DNA of 64,000 nt, taken from contig JAAEMK010000889.1 in assembly GCA_024225635.1 (NCBI GenBank), forward strand, positions 1 to 64,000. The letters are read 5' to 3'. This stretch comes from Desulfobacteraceae bacterium (GTDB lineage Bacteria; Desulfobacterota; Desulfobacteria; Desulfobacterales; Desulfobacteraceae). The notes under the pieces are model-generated. The model worked only from the letters and a program-made list of their open reading frames with translations, did no database searches and was not told the origin of the DNA. A program made the position numbers and the translations under genes. Positions 38,447-47,013 of this stretch are shown one piece after another. Numbering within the stretch: the first letter of the stretch is position 1; every line of letters starts with the position of its first letter.

Positions 38447-39823
38447 ATGGAGAGATTCAGGAGAGAGCACATTCCTGCGGGCAACTTCAGGGTTGAAAAG
38501 CAGCAGCCGGTCCTGTTACAGGCATTCCTCGGCACCTGTGTCGGCGTGGCCCTCTATGACAGGGTGGCAAAGGTGGGCGGGATGATTCACATCCTTCTTC
38601 CGGAACCGCCGTCCTCCCTTTCCCCCGAGTACCCTGAAAAATACGCCTCAACCGGCCTTCCGGCCCTGCTCAAGGAGCTATTTGCCATGGGAGCGGACCC
38701 GGTCAATCTTACCGCCACCGTTGCCGGCGGCGCCCTGGTCGCGCCCTTGAGTCAACTGGATGTAAACCTCAATATCGGCGGCCGGTCCACTGAGATTGCC
38801 ATGGATATCCTCAACCGGCACGGCATCCGGGTGATCAAATCCGAGACAGGCGGCTTTTTCACCTGCACCCTTGAGTTGGACATGGAAACCGGACAATTTG
38901 CCATCAGGCCTGCCTCCCTGCAAAGGGAAGACACGGACAAGGAGTTCAACTTTTCCCCGCCCACCTCCGAAGATGTGGCCCGGACCATCAACAATCTCAA
39001 GCCGATTCCCCAGGCGGCCCTGAAGATTCTCAGAATGGTCCACGAAGAGCGCCACGACATCAAGGCCGTCACCGAGGAACTAGCAAAGGACCAGGTGCTG
39101 AGCGCCAGGGTGCTTCAGACATCCAACTCCGCCATGTTCGCGGGCAGGATTCGCATTGAGAGCATCAAGGATGCCGTGCTTCTGCTCGGTGAAACCCTGC
39201 TGGTAAAACTGATTATCACGGCGGCGGTCAACAACTATTTCAACCAGGCAGGCGCCAGGGGGTACTCCCTGTGCAAGGGCGGCATCTTCTTCCACGCCGT
39301 GGGCTGCGGTGCGGCCGCGGAAAAGATCGCAACCCTCACGGGCCGGGCAGCCCCGAAGATCGCCTACACGGCGGGGCTCCTCCACGACATCGGCAAGGTG
39401 GTGCTGGACCAGTACATCACCCGGGCCTGCCCCCTCTTTTTCAGGGGCATCCACCACGACGGGACAGCAGCCCTTGACCTGGAAAAAAAGATCCTCTCCC
39501 TGACCCATTGCGATACGGGAGCCCTGCTTGCAAAGCAGTGGAACTTCTCCCCGGCCCTCACCGAGGTGATCCGTTTCCACCACACCCCGGAACAGGCAGC
39601 CGACCACAAGGACCTGGTCAGGATCGTCTACCTTGCGGATCTTCTGATGTCCAGGTTCAACACCGGGCTGGAACTGGAAATGATCAAAACAAAAAACATA
39701 TTGACCACTCTTGACAATCTCGGGCTCACCGCGCTAGACTTTCCAGCCCTCATAGATTCGATTCCCCTGAGTTCCTTTGACATAAAAGACCAGACATCAA
39801 CACCCACCACGAAGGTTCATTAA
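38447..39823 (+). CDS. CheD-HDOD fusion protein
   Basis: 458 residues from ATG 38447; an ATG at 38381 would add 22 residues of unconvincing sequence. The N-terminal half is a CheD deamidase domain with the catalytic Cys31 in FLGTCVGVALYD and His48 in GGMIHILLP. The C-terminal half (about 190-400) is an HDOD domain with IPQAALKILRMV and a LLHDIGKVVLDQY block. HDOD proteins are signalling proteins that resemble HD phosphohydrolases. A fusion links receptor deamidation to an HDOD output. Its TAA overlaps the selA ATG by one base, although no functional link with selenium is evident. Both active-site residues look intact. Confidence 0.9.
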   Translation: MERFRREHIPAGNFRVEKQQPVLLQAFLGTCVGVALYDRVAKVGGMIHILLPEPPSSLSPEYPEKYASTGLPALLKELFAMGADPVNLTATVAGGALVAPLSQLDVNLNIGGRSTEIAMDILNRHGIRVIKSETGGFFTCTLELDMETGQFAIRPASLQREDTDKEFNFSPPTSEDVARTINNLKPIPQAALKILRMVHEERHDIKAVTEELAKDQVLSARVLQTSNSAMFAGRIRIESIKDAVLLLGETLLVKLIITAAVNNYFNQAGARGYSLCKGGIFFHAVGCGAAAEKIATLTGRAAPKIAYTAGLLHDIGKVVLDQYITRACPLFFRGIHHDGTAALDLEKKILSLTHCDTGALLAKQWNFSPALTEVIRFHHTPEQAADHKDLVRIVYLADLLMSRFNTGLELEMIKTKNILTTLDNLGLTALDFPALIDSIPLSSFDIKDQTSTPTTKVH

Positions 39824-41235
39824 TGACAGCGACCAATACACAGGATATTCTCAGAAAGCTTCCGGGGGTTGACTCCCTTCTGGAGCTTGCCAAAAAAGAC
39901 ACCGCCACCGGGGAGATTGCCCCAAAAGTTCTCAAGACCGCCATCCGGCATACCCTGGAAACCCTCAGACGCCGGATTCTCAAAGGAGAGACGGCAGACG
40001 TCGAACCCGGCAACTGCCTATCCATGGCCGTTGCCAAGGCACGAAAGGTCCTGAAACCCAGGCTCGTTCCCTGCATCAACGCCACCGGTGTGGTGCTCCA
40101 CACCAACCTTGGCCGCGCCCTGCTCTGCGAGGACGCCCTTTCAAACATCACCACCCTCGCATCCGGATACTCCAACCTGGAGTTCAACATCGAAACCGGC
40201 AAGCGGGGCATCCGTTACTCGGCCGTGGAAGATCTCCTGTGCGAACTCACCGGGGCTGAGGCGGCAATGGCGGTCAACAACAATGCCGGGGCCGTGCTTT
40301 TGTGCCTTGACACCCTTGCAAACGGCAGGGAGGTGATCGTCTCCAGGGGCGAGCTTGTGGAGATCGGCGGTTCCTTCAGAATCCCGGACGTCATGGCAAA
40401 GAGCGGGGGCATCCTGAAGGAAGTGGGCACCACCAACCGTACCCACCTCAAAGATTACGAGACCGCCATCAATGACGAGACCGCCATGCTCCTCAAGGTT
40501 CACACGAGCAACTACCGCATCCAGGGATTCACCAAGAGCGTCTCCCTGCCTGAACTTGCCGCCCTTGGCAAGGAGAGGAAGGTCCAGGTCATGGAGGATC
40601 TCGGCAGCGGGACCCTCATCGATTTTTCCAAATACGGACTTGCCAAGGAGCCCACGGTGTCCGATTCCGTAGCCTCGGGTGCCGACATCGTCACCTTCAG
40701 CGGCGACAAGCTCCTGGGCGGCCCCCAGACCGGAATCATCGTGGGAAAACGCGCGGCCATCGAAAAGATCAAGACCAATCCGCTGACCCGGGCCCTTCGC
40801 ATCGACAAGCTGACGCTTGCTTCCCTGGAGTCCACCCTCAGGCTCTACCGCAACGAGGCCGAGGCCGTTGAAAAGATCCCCACCCTGCGGATGCTCGCTT
40901 TAAGCTTTGAAGAGACAAAGAAACTGGCCGCACCCCTGCTCCAGGAGTTCCAGGCACGGCTTGAAGAGTCGGCGCTCGTGGAATATGCAGACCTCTCCTC
41001 CCGTACCGGAGGGGGCGCCTTCCCGGAGCTGGCCCTGCCCAGCCGGTGCATCGCCGTCACCCCCCGTGCAATGTCGGCTGCCCAGCTTGAAAAAAAAATG
41101 CGTTTGAACACGCCTGCCATCATCGGCAGGATCGACAATAACAGATTCATCATTGATCCCAGAACCTTGCAGCAGGGGGATGCGCAAACCATCGCGGATG
41201 CCCTTGCCACAATCCTATTAGAGAACAAGAGATGA
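39823..41235 (+). CDS. selA: L-seryl-tRNA(Sec) selenium transferase
   Basis: 470 residues, typical length. This PLP enzyme converts Ser-tRNA(Sec) to Sec-tRNA(Sec). The N-terminal helical domain (about 1-70) binds tRNA. The core has INATGVVLHTNLGRALL and the PLP-lysine block TFSGDKLLGGPQTGIIVGKR near 289-308. The organism therefore makes selenocysteine proteins, as expected for an anaerobe. No selB, selD or selC tRNA is in the window. It is coupled to neighbours on both sides (TAATG upstream; ATGA with the TPR gene downstream). Confidence 0.97.
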   Translation: MTATNTQDILRKLPGVDSLLELAKKDTATGEIAPKVLKTAIRHTLETLRRRILKGETADVEPGNCLSMAVAKARKVLKPRLVPCINATGVVLHTNLGRALLCEDALSNITTLASGYSNLEFNIETGKRGIRYSAVEDLLCELTGAEAAMAVNNNAGAVLLCLDTLANGREVIVSRGELVEIGGSFRIPDVMAKSGGILKEVGTTNRTHLKDYETAINDETAMLLKVHTSNYRIQGFTKSVSLPELAALGKERKVQVMEDLGSGTLIDFSKYGLAKEPTVSDSVASGADIVTFSGDKLLGGPQTGIIVGKRAAIEKIKTNPLTRALRIDKLTLASLESTLRLYRNEAEAVEKIPTLRMLALSFEETKKLAAPLLQEFQARLEESALVEYADLSSRTGGGAFPELALPSRCIAVTPRAMSAAQLEKKMRLNTPAIIGRIDNNRFIIDPRTLQQGDAQTIADALATILLENKR

Positions 41236-42545
41236 CAAAAAACACCCCCCTCAGCGACCCTGGAAACGGCTTCTCGTCAAGGGAGGTCCATTTTCTCAAG
41301 TCCGATCCAGAAGATGAAAAGCCTGCGGATTTCGTTCCAGCGGACTATTTTACGGACAGGATCCTCTCTGAACCATCATGGATGAAATCGTTTACCGACA
41401 CCCTGGAGAAGGCCGAAATTCCCGACAATCGTTTTGTCTGCGGCGTTATTCAGCAACATCTATCCCCGAACAATCCCGAAGACGGGACAACGGTCACGGA
41501 GGCCAATGGGCTTCTCGATGCATCGGTCAAACCCGGCAACGGGATCTGGAAAAGGATCGACCACGAAAATATTGCCGTGGCCCTGTGGGATGGAGATGAA
41601 AACGCATCCCTCGGTAACCTTGCCCGGCTCAAGGAGTGCCTGGCCGCGGAACTCGGCATTGACGCCACCCTGGGGCTCGCCCTGTTCCCCTTCATGGATT
41701 TTTCCAGGGCGGACACCTTTTATAATGCGGCCAAGGCTGTCGACCATGCAGCCTTTTTCGGCCCCGGCAGTGATGCGCGTTTCGATGATGTCTCCCTGAA
41801 CATCAGCGGAGACAGGCTCTACCAGATGGGCCGCACCGACGACGCGATCAGGGAGTACCAGCGGGGACTTGAAATCAACCCGGACAACACCAACCTCATC
41901 AACAGCCTTGGGGTCTGCCACGGCATGGCCAACGAACCCCAAAAGGCAAAAGAGGTATTTAAACGGGCCATCGAAGTAAACCCCGCAGAGGTGATGGCCA
42001 TTTACAACATGGGCCTTGTCTGCGACATCCTGGGAAACAAAAAGCGCGCAATCCAGTACCTGGAACAGGCAAGCCGCCTTGACGACGCTATTTTCGAGGT
42101 GGAGCTCACGGTGGGCAACCTGCTTTTCCAGGAAGAAAAGTTCGACCGGGCCCTTGCCCACCTTGCCCGGGCCAAGGAACTCAATCCCAAGTCAGGCATC
42201 CCGTTCAAGCGCATGGGGGAGCACTACCTTGAGGCCGACCGGATCGACAAGGCCATTGTTGAATTCAAGCGGGCCATCAAGCTAAATCCATCGGATGCGG
42301 CCTCCCTGTCCGGCCTTGCCCATGCCTTCGGCCTGAAGGAGAAAAACCTTGAGATCGCCATCACCCTGGCCAAAGAGAGCATAATGCTCGATCCGGACAC
42401 GTCACTTTTCCGCTCTCGCCTTGGCCGGCTCTACCAGAAAACAGGTCAGGACGACCTGGCCCGGATCGAATTTGATACAGCAACACAGCAACGCGAGGCA
42501 GATGCCCCTTCTACCCGGGATGCCCTGGAGAAGAGATCTGCCTGA
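41232..42545 (+). CDS. TPR-repeat protein coupled to selA
   Basis: 437 residues. Residues 1-185 form an uncharacterised domain; the part around 100-180 (VALWDGDENASLGNLARLKE, later TLGLALFPFMDFSRADTFYNA) has the spacing of a degenerate GGDEF/nucleotidyl-cyclase-like fold lacking the GGDEF signature. Residues about 190-425 contain at least six TPR units (DAIREYQRGLEINPDNTNLI and similar). TPRs mediate protein contacts. ATG 41232 overlaps the selA stop by four bases. No function is proposed beyond scaffold; a link to selenocysteine synthesis is possible but rests on position only. Confidence 0.8.
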   Translation: MTKNTPLSDPGNGFSSREVHFLKSDPEDEKPADFVPADYFTDRILSEPSWMKSFTDTLEKAEIPDNRFVCGVIQQHLSPNNPEDGTTVTEANGLLDASVKPGNGIWKRIDHENIAVALWDGDENASLGNLARLKECLAAELGIDATLGLALFPFMDFSRADTFYNAAKAVDHAAFFGPGSDARFDDVSLNISGDRLYQMGRTDDAIREYQRGLEINPDNTNLINSLGVCHGMANEPQKAKEVFKRAIEVNPAEVMAIYNMGLVCDILGNKKRAIQYLEQASRLDDAIFEVELTVGNLLFQEEKFDRALAHLARAKELNPKSGIPFKRMGEHYLEADRIDKAIVEFKRAIKLNPSDAASLSGLAHAFGLKEKNLEIAITLAKESIMLDPDTSLFRSRLGRLYQKTGQDDLARIEFDTATQQREADAPSTRDALEKRSA

Positions 42546-42571
42546 CAGCGGGCTGTTCCGGAGAATACTTA

Positions 42572-43141
42572 ATGAAGCAACATATACTTGACACCCTGGA
42601 AGAGAGCATCTCCGTCAAAAAGGAGTTCATCTCGACCAACACCGCCCTGATCGAAAAGGCGAGTCTCTGCCTGGCCGAGGCCCTGGACAAGGGCAACAAG
42701 ATCCTCTTGTTCGGCAACGGCGGTTCCGCCGCCGATGCCCAGCACATTGCGGCGGAATTCATCAACCGGTTCCAGATCGAGCGCCCGCCCCTGGCCGCCA
42801 TCGCCCTCACCTGCGACACCTCGGTTCTCACCAGCATCGGCAACGACTACTCCTTTGAGGATATCTTCCTCAAGCAGGTCCAGGCCCTGGGCAAACCCGG
42901 GGATGTGGTCATGGGCATCACCACCAGCGGCAACTCCCCCAACGTGATCAAGGCGGTTGAGGCGGCACGGTCCATGGGAATGACCGTCATGGGATTGTCA
43001 GGGGGCAAGGGACGCCTCAAAGAACTCTCGGACTTCGCCTTTGCCGTAGACTCCGCCACCACGGCGAGAATCCAGGAAACCCACATCACCCTTGCCCATA
43101 TTCTCTGTGATCTCACGGAAAGGAGACTGTTCAATGGCTAA
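42572..43141 (+). CDS. gmhA: Sedoheptulose 7-phosphate isomerase (LPS heptose pathway)
   Basis: 189 residues, the normal size. SIS domain with GNGGSAADAQHIAAEFINRF near 49-68, and TTSGNSPNVIKAVEAA further on. It turns sedoheptulose 7-phosphate into heptose 7-phosphate for lipopolysaccharide core. ATG 42572 with GGAGAA upstream. The end overlaps the next start by eight bases, so the two are co-translated. Confidence 0.94.
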   Translation: MKQHILDTLEESISVKKEFISTNTALIEKASLCLAEALDKGNKILLFGNGGSAADAQHIAAEFINRFQIERPPLAAIALTCDTSVLTSIGNDYSFEDIFLKQVQALGKPGDVVMGITTSGNSPNVIKAVEAARSMGMTVMGLSGGKGRLKELSDFAFAVDSATTARIQETHITLAHILCDLTERRLFNG

Positions 43142-44096
43142 CCGGATAACTCCCGTGGACCTTACCAAGATCACCACCTACAGTATCAAGGACAGAAAAA
43201 GCAAGGTCAGTGTCGAAGACTTTTCAACCCCCTGGACCCCCGGAGGAAGCTTTTCCACCTTTCTTGAACGGCTGCCGGCCATCCTTGCGGGGGAGGACCT
43301 CAACGGGGTGATCGATGCCATTGCCAAGGCAAAGGCCGACAACCGCCAGATTTTTCTCGCCATGGGCGCCCATGTGATCAAGGTGGGCCTCAACCCCATC
43401 CTCATCGACCTCATGGACCGGGGACTGATCAACATGCTATCCCTGAACGGCGCCGGTATCATCCACGACCTGGAAGTGGCCATGAACGGCAAGACCTCCG
43501 AAGATGTCGCCGCCACCATGGGTGACGGCGGTTTCGGCATGGCGGAGGAGACCTCGGTCTTTCTTGGCCGGGCCATCAAGGCGGCCGCAAAGGAGAACAA
43601 GGGACTGGGCCGGGCCGTGGGGGATCTCATCAACGAAGAAAAAATGCCCTTCAGGAACCAGAGCATCATCGCCACAGGCGCCCGTCTCGACATTCCGGTA
43701 ACGGTCCATGTGGCCATGGGCACCGACATCATTCACATGCATCCGGATTTTGATCCGGCAGCCTGCGGGGCAGCCTCCCACCTGGACTTCAGGATCTTTT
43801 CCGCAATGGTCGCCCGCCTGGAACAGGGCGTGTTCATCAATGCGGGTTCGGCCGTGGTTCTTCCGGAGGTGTTTTTAAAGGCCCTGACCCTTGTGAGGAA
43901 TCTTGGACACACCCCGGACAACTTCACCACGGTGAACCTGGATTTCATCCGCCACTACAGGCCCATGACCAATGTGGTCAACCGCCCCACCCTTAAGGGG
44001 GGCAAGGGTTACAGCATCGTGGGCCACCATGAGATTCTCATTCCCCTGATAGCGGCCGGAGTGATTGAAAAAACAGATCAAGCCTTGCAAAAGTAG
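43134..44096 (+). CDS. Deoxyhypusine-synthase-like protein
   Basis: 320 residues from ATG 43134, behind AGGAGA. Blocks such as MGAHVIKVGLNPILIDLMDRG, GAGIIHDLEVAMNGKTSEDV and GFGMAEETSVFLGRAIKAA are the pattern I associate with bacterial members of the deoxyhypusine synthase superfamily (NAD-dependent, Rossmann-like). Bacteria lack eIF5A, so the substrate must differ; a homospermidine- or polyamine-related role is one possibility. It overlaps gmhA by eight bases. Family call is from memory and only moderately secure. Confidence 0.55.
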   Translation: MANRITPVDLTKITTYSIKDRKSKVSVEDFSTPWTPGGSFSTFLERLPAILAGEDLNGVIDAIAKAKADNRQIFLAMGAHVIKVGLNPILIDLMDRGLINMLSLNGAGIIHDLEVAMNGKTSEDVAATMGDGGFGMAEETSVFLGRAIKAAAKENKGLGRAVGDLINEEKMPFRNQSIIATGARLDIPVTVHVAMGTDIIHMHPDFDPAACGAASHLDFRIFSAMVARLEQGVFINAGSAVVLPEVFLKALTLVRNLGHTPDNFTTVNLDFIRHYRPMTNVVNRPTLKGGKGYSIVGHHEILIPLIAAGVIEKTDQALQK

Positions 44097-44195
44097 GTTA
44101 TAACTTGTACATTGCCGTCTTGACTGTTTCATATGAATGAGCATCATTTAGAGATGAGCCACAGGCTCTAAAATTAAGGATAAACCCGGGAAGCT

Positions 44196-44275
44196 GGGGA
44201 CAGATTTATAAATCCGTCCCCGAATGCATGAAATGGGGACAGATTTATAAATCCGTCCCCGAAAAATCTGTCCCC
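44196..44275. repeat. REP-like palindromic repeats (two full copies, one half copy)
   Basis: Two identical 26-base imperfect palindromes (44196-44221 and 44235-44260), each beginning GGGGACAGATTTA and ending in GTCCCC, lie 39 bases apart. A half copy AAATCTGTCCCC follows at 44264-44275. Each full copy can fold into a 13-bp hairpin with a single A-C mismatch. They fill the gap between the deoxyhypusine-synthase-like gene and the zinc-ribbon gene. Such units are typical of REP elements mobilised by RAYT-type transposases and can protect mRNA ends. Confidence 0.75.
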
Positions 44276-44299
44276 GAACGAACGAGAGGTTCAATAGAA

Positions 44300-44545
44300 A
44301 TGCCCATATTTGAGTACAAATGCAATAAGTGCGATAAGACGTTTGAGACCCTGGTCCTGGGCAGTGACGTGCCCCAGTGCCCCTCCTGCAGCAGCGAGGA
44401 TCTTTCACGGCTGATATCCAAGTGCGGTTTTGTCACCGCGTCATCCGGCGCCTCCGATGACGGCCAGTCGGTATCAGTCTCCTCCTCTTCATCTCCCTGC
44501 AGCGGCTGTTCGGCAACCAGCTGCTCCACATGCAGCAGCAATTAA
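44300..44545 (+). CDS. FmdB-type small zinc-ribbon protein
   Basis: 81 residues. Opens MPIFEYKCNKCDKTFE with a second CPSC pair at about 31-34, the FmdB/CxxC regulatory-protein pattern, giving a four-Cys zinc ribbon. The tail is rich in Ser and Cys (CSGCSATSCSTCSSN), a feature often seen in this family. ATG 44300 has GAGGT about ten bases upstream; a longer frame reading through the repeats is not believable. Role unknown. It precedes hemC by six bases. Confidence 0.8.
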   Translation: MPIFEYKCNKCDKTFETLVLGSDVPQCPSCSSEDLSRLISKCGFVTASSGASDDGQSVSVSSSSSPCSGCSATSCSTCSSN

Positions 44546-44551
44546 TCAATC

Positions 44552-45475
44552 ATGAAAAAAACAATCAAAATAGGAACCCGGGGCAGCAAGCTTGCCCTGT
44601 GGCAGACCAATTGGGTAAAAGAGCAGATCGAACAGGGTTTTCCCGAACTCAACGTTGAGATCGTCACCATCAAGACAACCGGTGACATGATCACGGACCG
44701 CCCCCTGGCAGCCGTCGGCGGCAAGGGGCTCTTTGTCAAGGAGATCGAAAAGGCCCTCATGGAGTCCTCCATCGACATTGCCGTTCACAGCATGAAGGAT
44801 ATGCCCGGGGAACTCCCGGAGGGACTTGTGATCGGCGCCGTGCCGGTGCGGGAAAACCCCTTTGACGTCCTGATCTCAAAGGACAACCTCCCCCTTGACC
44901 AGTTGCCCAAGGGCGCAAGGGTGGGAACCAGCAGCCTCAGGCGCGCCTCCCAGATCAAGCACGCCCGGCCCGACCTTGAGACCGCCTCCATCCGGGGGAA
45001 CCTCGATACCCGGCTCAAAAAACTAGCCTCAGGGGAGTTTGACGCCACCCTCCTTGCCGCGGCCGGTCTTCACCGCCTTGGCATGAAAGAAAAGATCAGC
45101 CAGTACCTGGATGAGACGATCATGCTGCCCGCCGTGGGCCAGGGCGCCCTGTGCATCCAATCAAGGGAGGGGGATGAAGAACTCGCCCCGGTCCTTGACT
45201 TTCTCAACCATCCTGAAACCAACACGGTTGTCACGGCAGAGCGGGCCTTTTTAAAGCGCCTGGAAGGAAGCTGCCACATTCCGGTGGCCTGTTACGGCAG
45301 GCTTGAGAACGGCCAGGTGGTCCTGACAGGCGTGGTTGCCTCTGAAAACGGGGAGACCATTATCAAAGAGGTTGTTACCGGAACACCGGACGACACGGAA
45401 AAGACAGGCATTGACCTTGCGGAGACCCTCCTTTCCAGGGGCGCCGATAAAATTTTGGAGAATTTGAACAGCTGA
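44552..45475 (+). CDS. hemC: Porphobilinogen deaminase (hydroxymethylbilane synthase)
   Basis: 307 residues, normal length. Opens IKIGTRGSKLALWQTNWVK; the conserved VHSMKDMPGELPEGL and LEGSCHIPVACYG blocks are present, the Cys in the latter being the attachment site of the dipyrromethane cofactor. It joins four porphobilinogens. The TGA overlaps the next ATG by one base, coupling it to the methyltransferase/synthase fusion that uses its product. Confidence 0.97.
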   Translation: MKKTIKIGTRGSKLALWQTNWVKEQIEQGFPELNVEIVTIKTTGDMITDRPLAAVGGKGLFVKEIEKALMESSIDIAVHSMKDMPGELPEGLVIGAVPVRENPFDVLISKDNLPLDQLPKGARVGTSSLRRASQIKHARPDLETASIRGNLDTRLKKLASGEFDATLLAAAGLHRLGMKEKISQYLDETIMLPAVGQGALCIQSREGDEELAPVLDFLNHPETNTVVTAERAFLKRLEGSCHIPVACYGRLENGQVVLTGVVASENGETIIKEVVTGTPDDTEKTGIDLAETLLSRGADKILENLNS

Positions 45476-47013
45476 TGGAAACAAACAACGGGAAAGTCTA
45501 TCTTATCGGTGCAGGCCCTGGAGATCCGGGCCTTTTGACCATCAAGGCCATGGAGTGCATCCAGAAAGCCGATGTGGTAGTCTACGACTATCTTGCAGCC
45601 CCGGCGCTTCTGAAATATGCAGCGCCAACGGCTGAGATCATATATGTGGGAAAAAAGGGCGGAGACCACACCCTCTCCCAGGACAAGATCAGCCAGCTTC
45701 TGGCGGACAAGGGAAAAGAAGGCAACATCGTGGCCCGGCTCAAGGGCGGCGACCCCTTCATCTTTGGCAGGGGCGGAGAAGAGGCGGAGGTTCTCATCGA
45801 GAATGGCGTCGACTTCGAAATCGTGCCCGGAGTCACATCCGCCATCGCGGCACCGGCCTATGCCGGCATTCCCCTCACCCACCGGGAGCACACCTCGTCC
45901 GTATCCCTGATAACGGGCCATGAAGATCCCCTGAAGCAGGAGAGCAGCATCAAGTGGGACACACTGGCCAACAGCGGCAGCACCCTGGTCTTTCTCATGG
46001 GTGTGAAGAACCTGCCCAACATCACCGAAAACCTGATCAACAGCGGTAAAGCGCCGGATACCCCGGTGGCCCTGGTCCGTTGGGGCACCACCGCCCTCCA
46101 GGAAACCGTTACCGGCACCCTTGAAACCATTGTTGAAGAGGTGAAAAAGGCAAAACTCAAGCCACCCGCAATCATCGTCGTGGGCAGTGTCGTCACCCTG
46201 AGGGAAAAGATGAACTGGTTCGAATCCCGGCCCCTCCTGGGCAAGACCGTTGTGGTCACCCGGGCGCGGGTCCAGGCAAGCGATCTTGTGACACGGCTCG
46301 CAAACCTTGGCGCCCGGTGCATCGAAATCCCCGCCATACGGGTGGTGGAACCGGAAGATCAGGCTCCCCTTGTCAATGCCATCAATGGTATTGACGGCTA
46401 TGACTGGGTCGTCTTCACCAGCGTCAACGGCGTAAAACACTTTTTCAACACCCTCTACGCCGGCAATAAGGATGTACGGGTGCTGGGCCATCTTAAATTC
46501 GCCTGCATCGGCCCCGCAACCAAGGCCGAGCTTGCCACCCACGGCATCGTGAGTGACATCCTGCCCGAAACCTACCGGGCCGAATCCGTGGTAGAGGCGT
46601 TTTCAGGGGTGGATATCAAAGGAAAGCGGGTGTTGCTCCCCAGGGCAAAGGTGGCACGCACCATCCTGCCCGAAGAACTCGTCGCCATGGGTGCCGATGT
46701 TGTCGAGGTTACCGCCTATGAAACCGTTGCCGAAAACAGCGGGCAGGCGACCCTCAAAGAGCTTCTCAAGGCCGGAGAGGTGGACATGGTGACCTTTACC
46801 AGCTCCTCCACTGTAACCAACTTTAAAGCCATGCTCGAACAGGACGGCGAGACTGAAATCGGCTCCGGGGTGACGGCCGCATGCATCGGCCCCATCACAG
46901 CGGATACGGCAGCCGCCATCGGCATCGATCCCAAAATTGTTGCAACGGAATACACCATTCCGGGACTTGTGGATGCCATTGTAGACCATGTCAGGAAGAA
47001 CCAGGAAAAATGA
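45475..47013 (+). CDS. cobA/hemD: Fused uroporphyrinogen-III C-methyltransferase / uroporphyrinogen-III synthase
   Basis: 512 residues with two enzymes in one chain. The N-terminal methyltransferase (about 1-245) has VYLIGAGPGDPGLLTIKAME, FGRGGEEAEV and GVTSAIAAPAYAGIPLTHR. The C-terminal synthase (about 255-505) has VVFTSVNGVKHFF and VTFTSSSTVTNF. Together they turn the hemC product into precorrin-2, the branch to sirohaem, B12 and alternative haem synthesis, which suits a sulfate reducer needing sirohaem for sulfite reductase. Coupled to hemC (one-base overlap) and to moaA (ATGA). Confidence 0.95.
   Translation: METNNGKVYLIGAGPGDPGLLTIKAMECIQKADVVVYDYLAAPALLKYAAPTAEIIYVGKKGGDHTLSQDKISQLLADKGKEGNIVARLKGGDPFIFGRGGEEAEVLIENGVDFEIVPGVTSAIAAPAYAGIPLTHREHTSSVSLITGHEDPLKQESSIKWDTLANSGSTLVFLMGVKNLPNITENLINSGKAPDTPVALVRWGTTALQETVTGTLETIVEEVKKAKLKPPAIIVVGSVVTLREKMNWFESRPLLGKTVVVTRARVQASDLVTRLANLGARCIEIPAIRVVEPEDQAPLVNAINGIDGYDWVVFTSVNGVKHFFNTLYAGNKDVRVLGHLKFACIGPATKAELATHGIVSDILPETYRAESVVEAFSGVDIKGKRVLLPRAKVARTILPEELVAMGADVVEVTAYETVAENSGQATLKELLKAGEVDMVTFTSSSTVTNFKAMLEQDGETEIGSGVTAACIGPITADTAAAIGIDPKIVATEYTIPGLVDAIVDHVRKNQEK

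Noticed and set aside
44196-44275. Possible CRISPR array
   Set aside because: Only two and a half repeats, themselves palindromic, with a 13-base separator that is too short for a spacer.
45292-46542. Long open frame (416 codons) antisense to hemC and cobA/hemD
   Set aside because: It lies exactly opposite two well-recognised enzymes, has no family motif and is rich in His/Gly/Asp as expected for the reverse of GC-biased codons.
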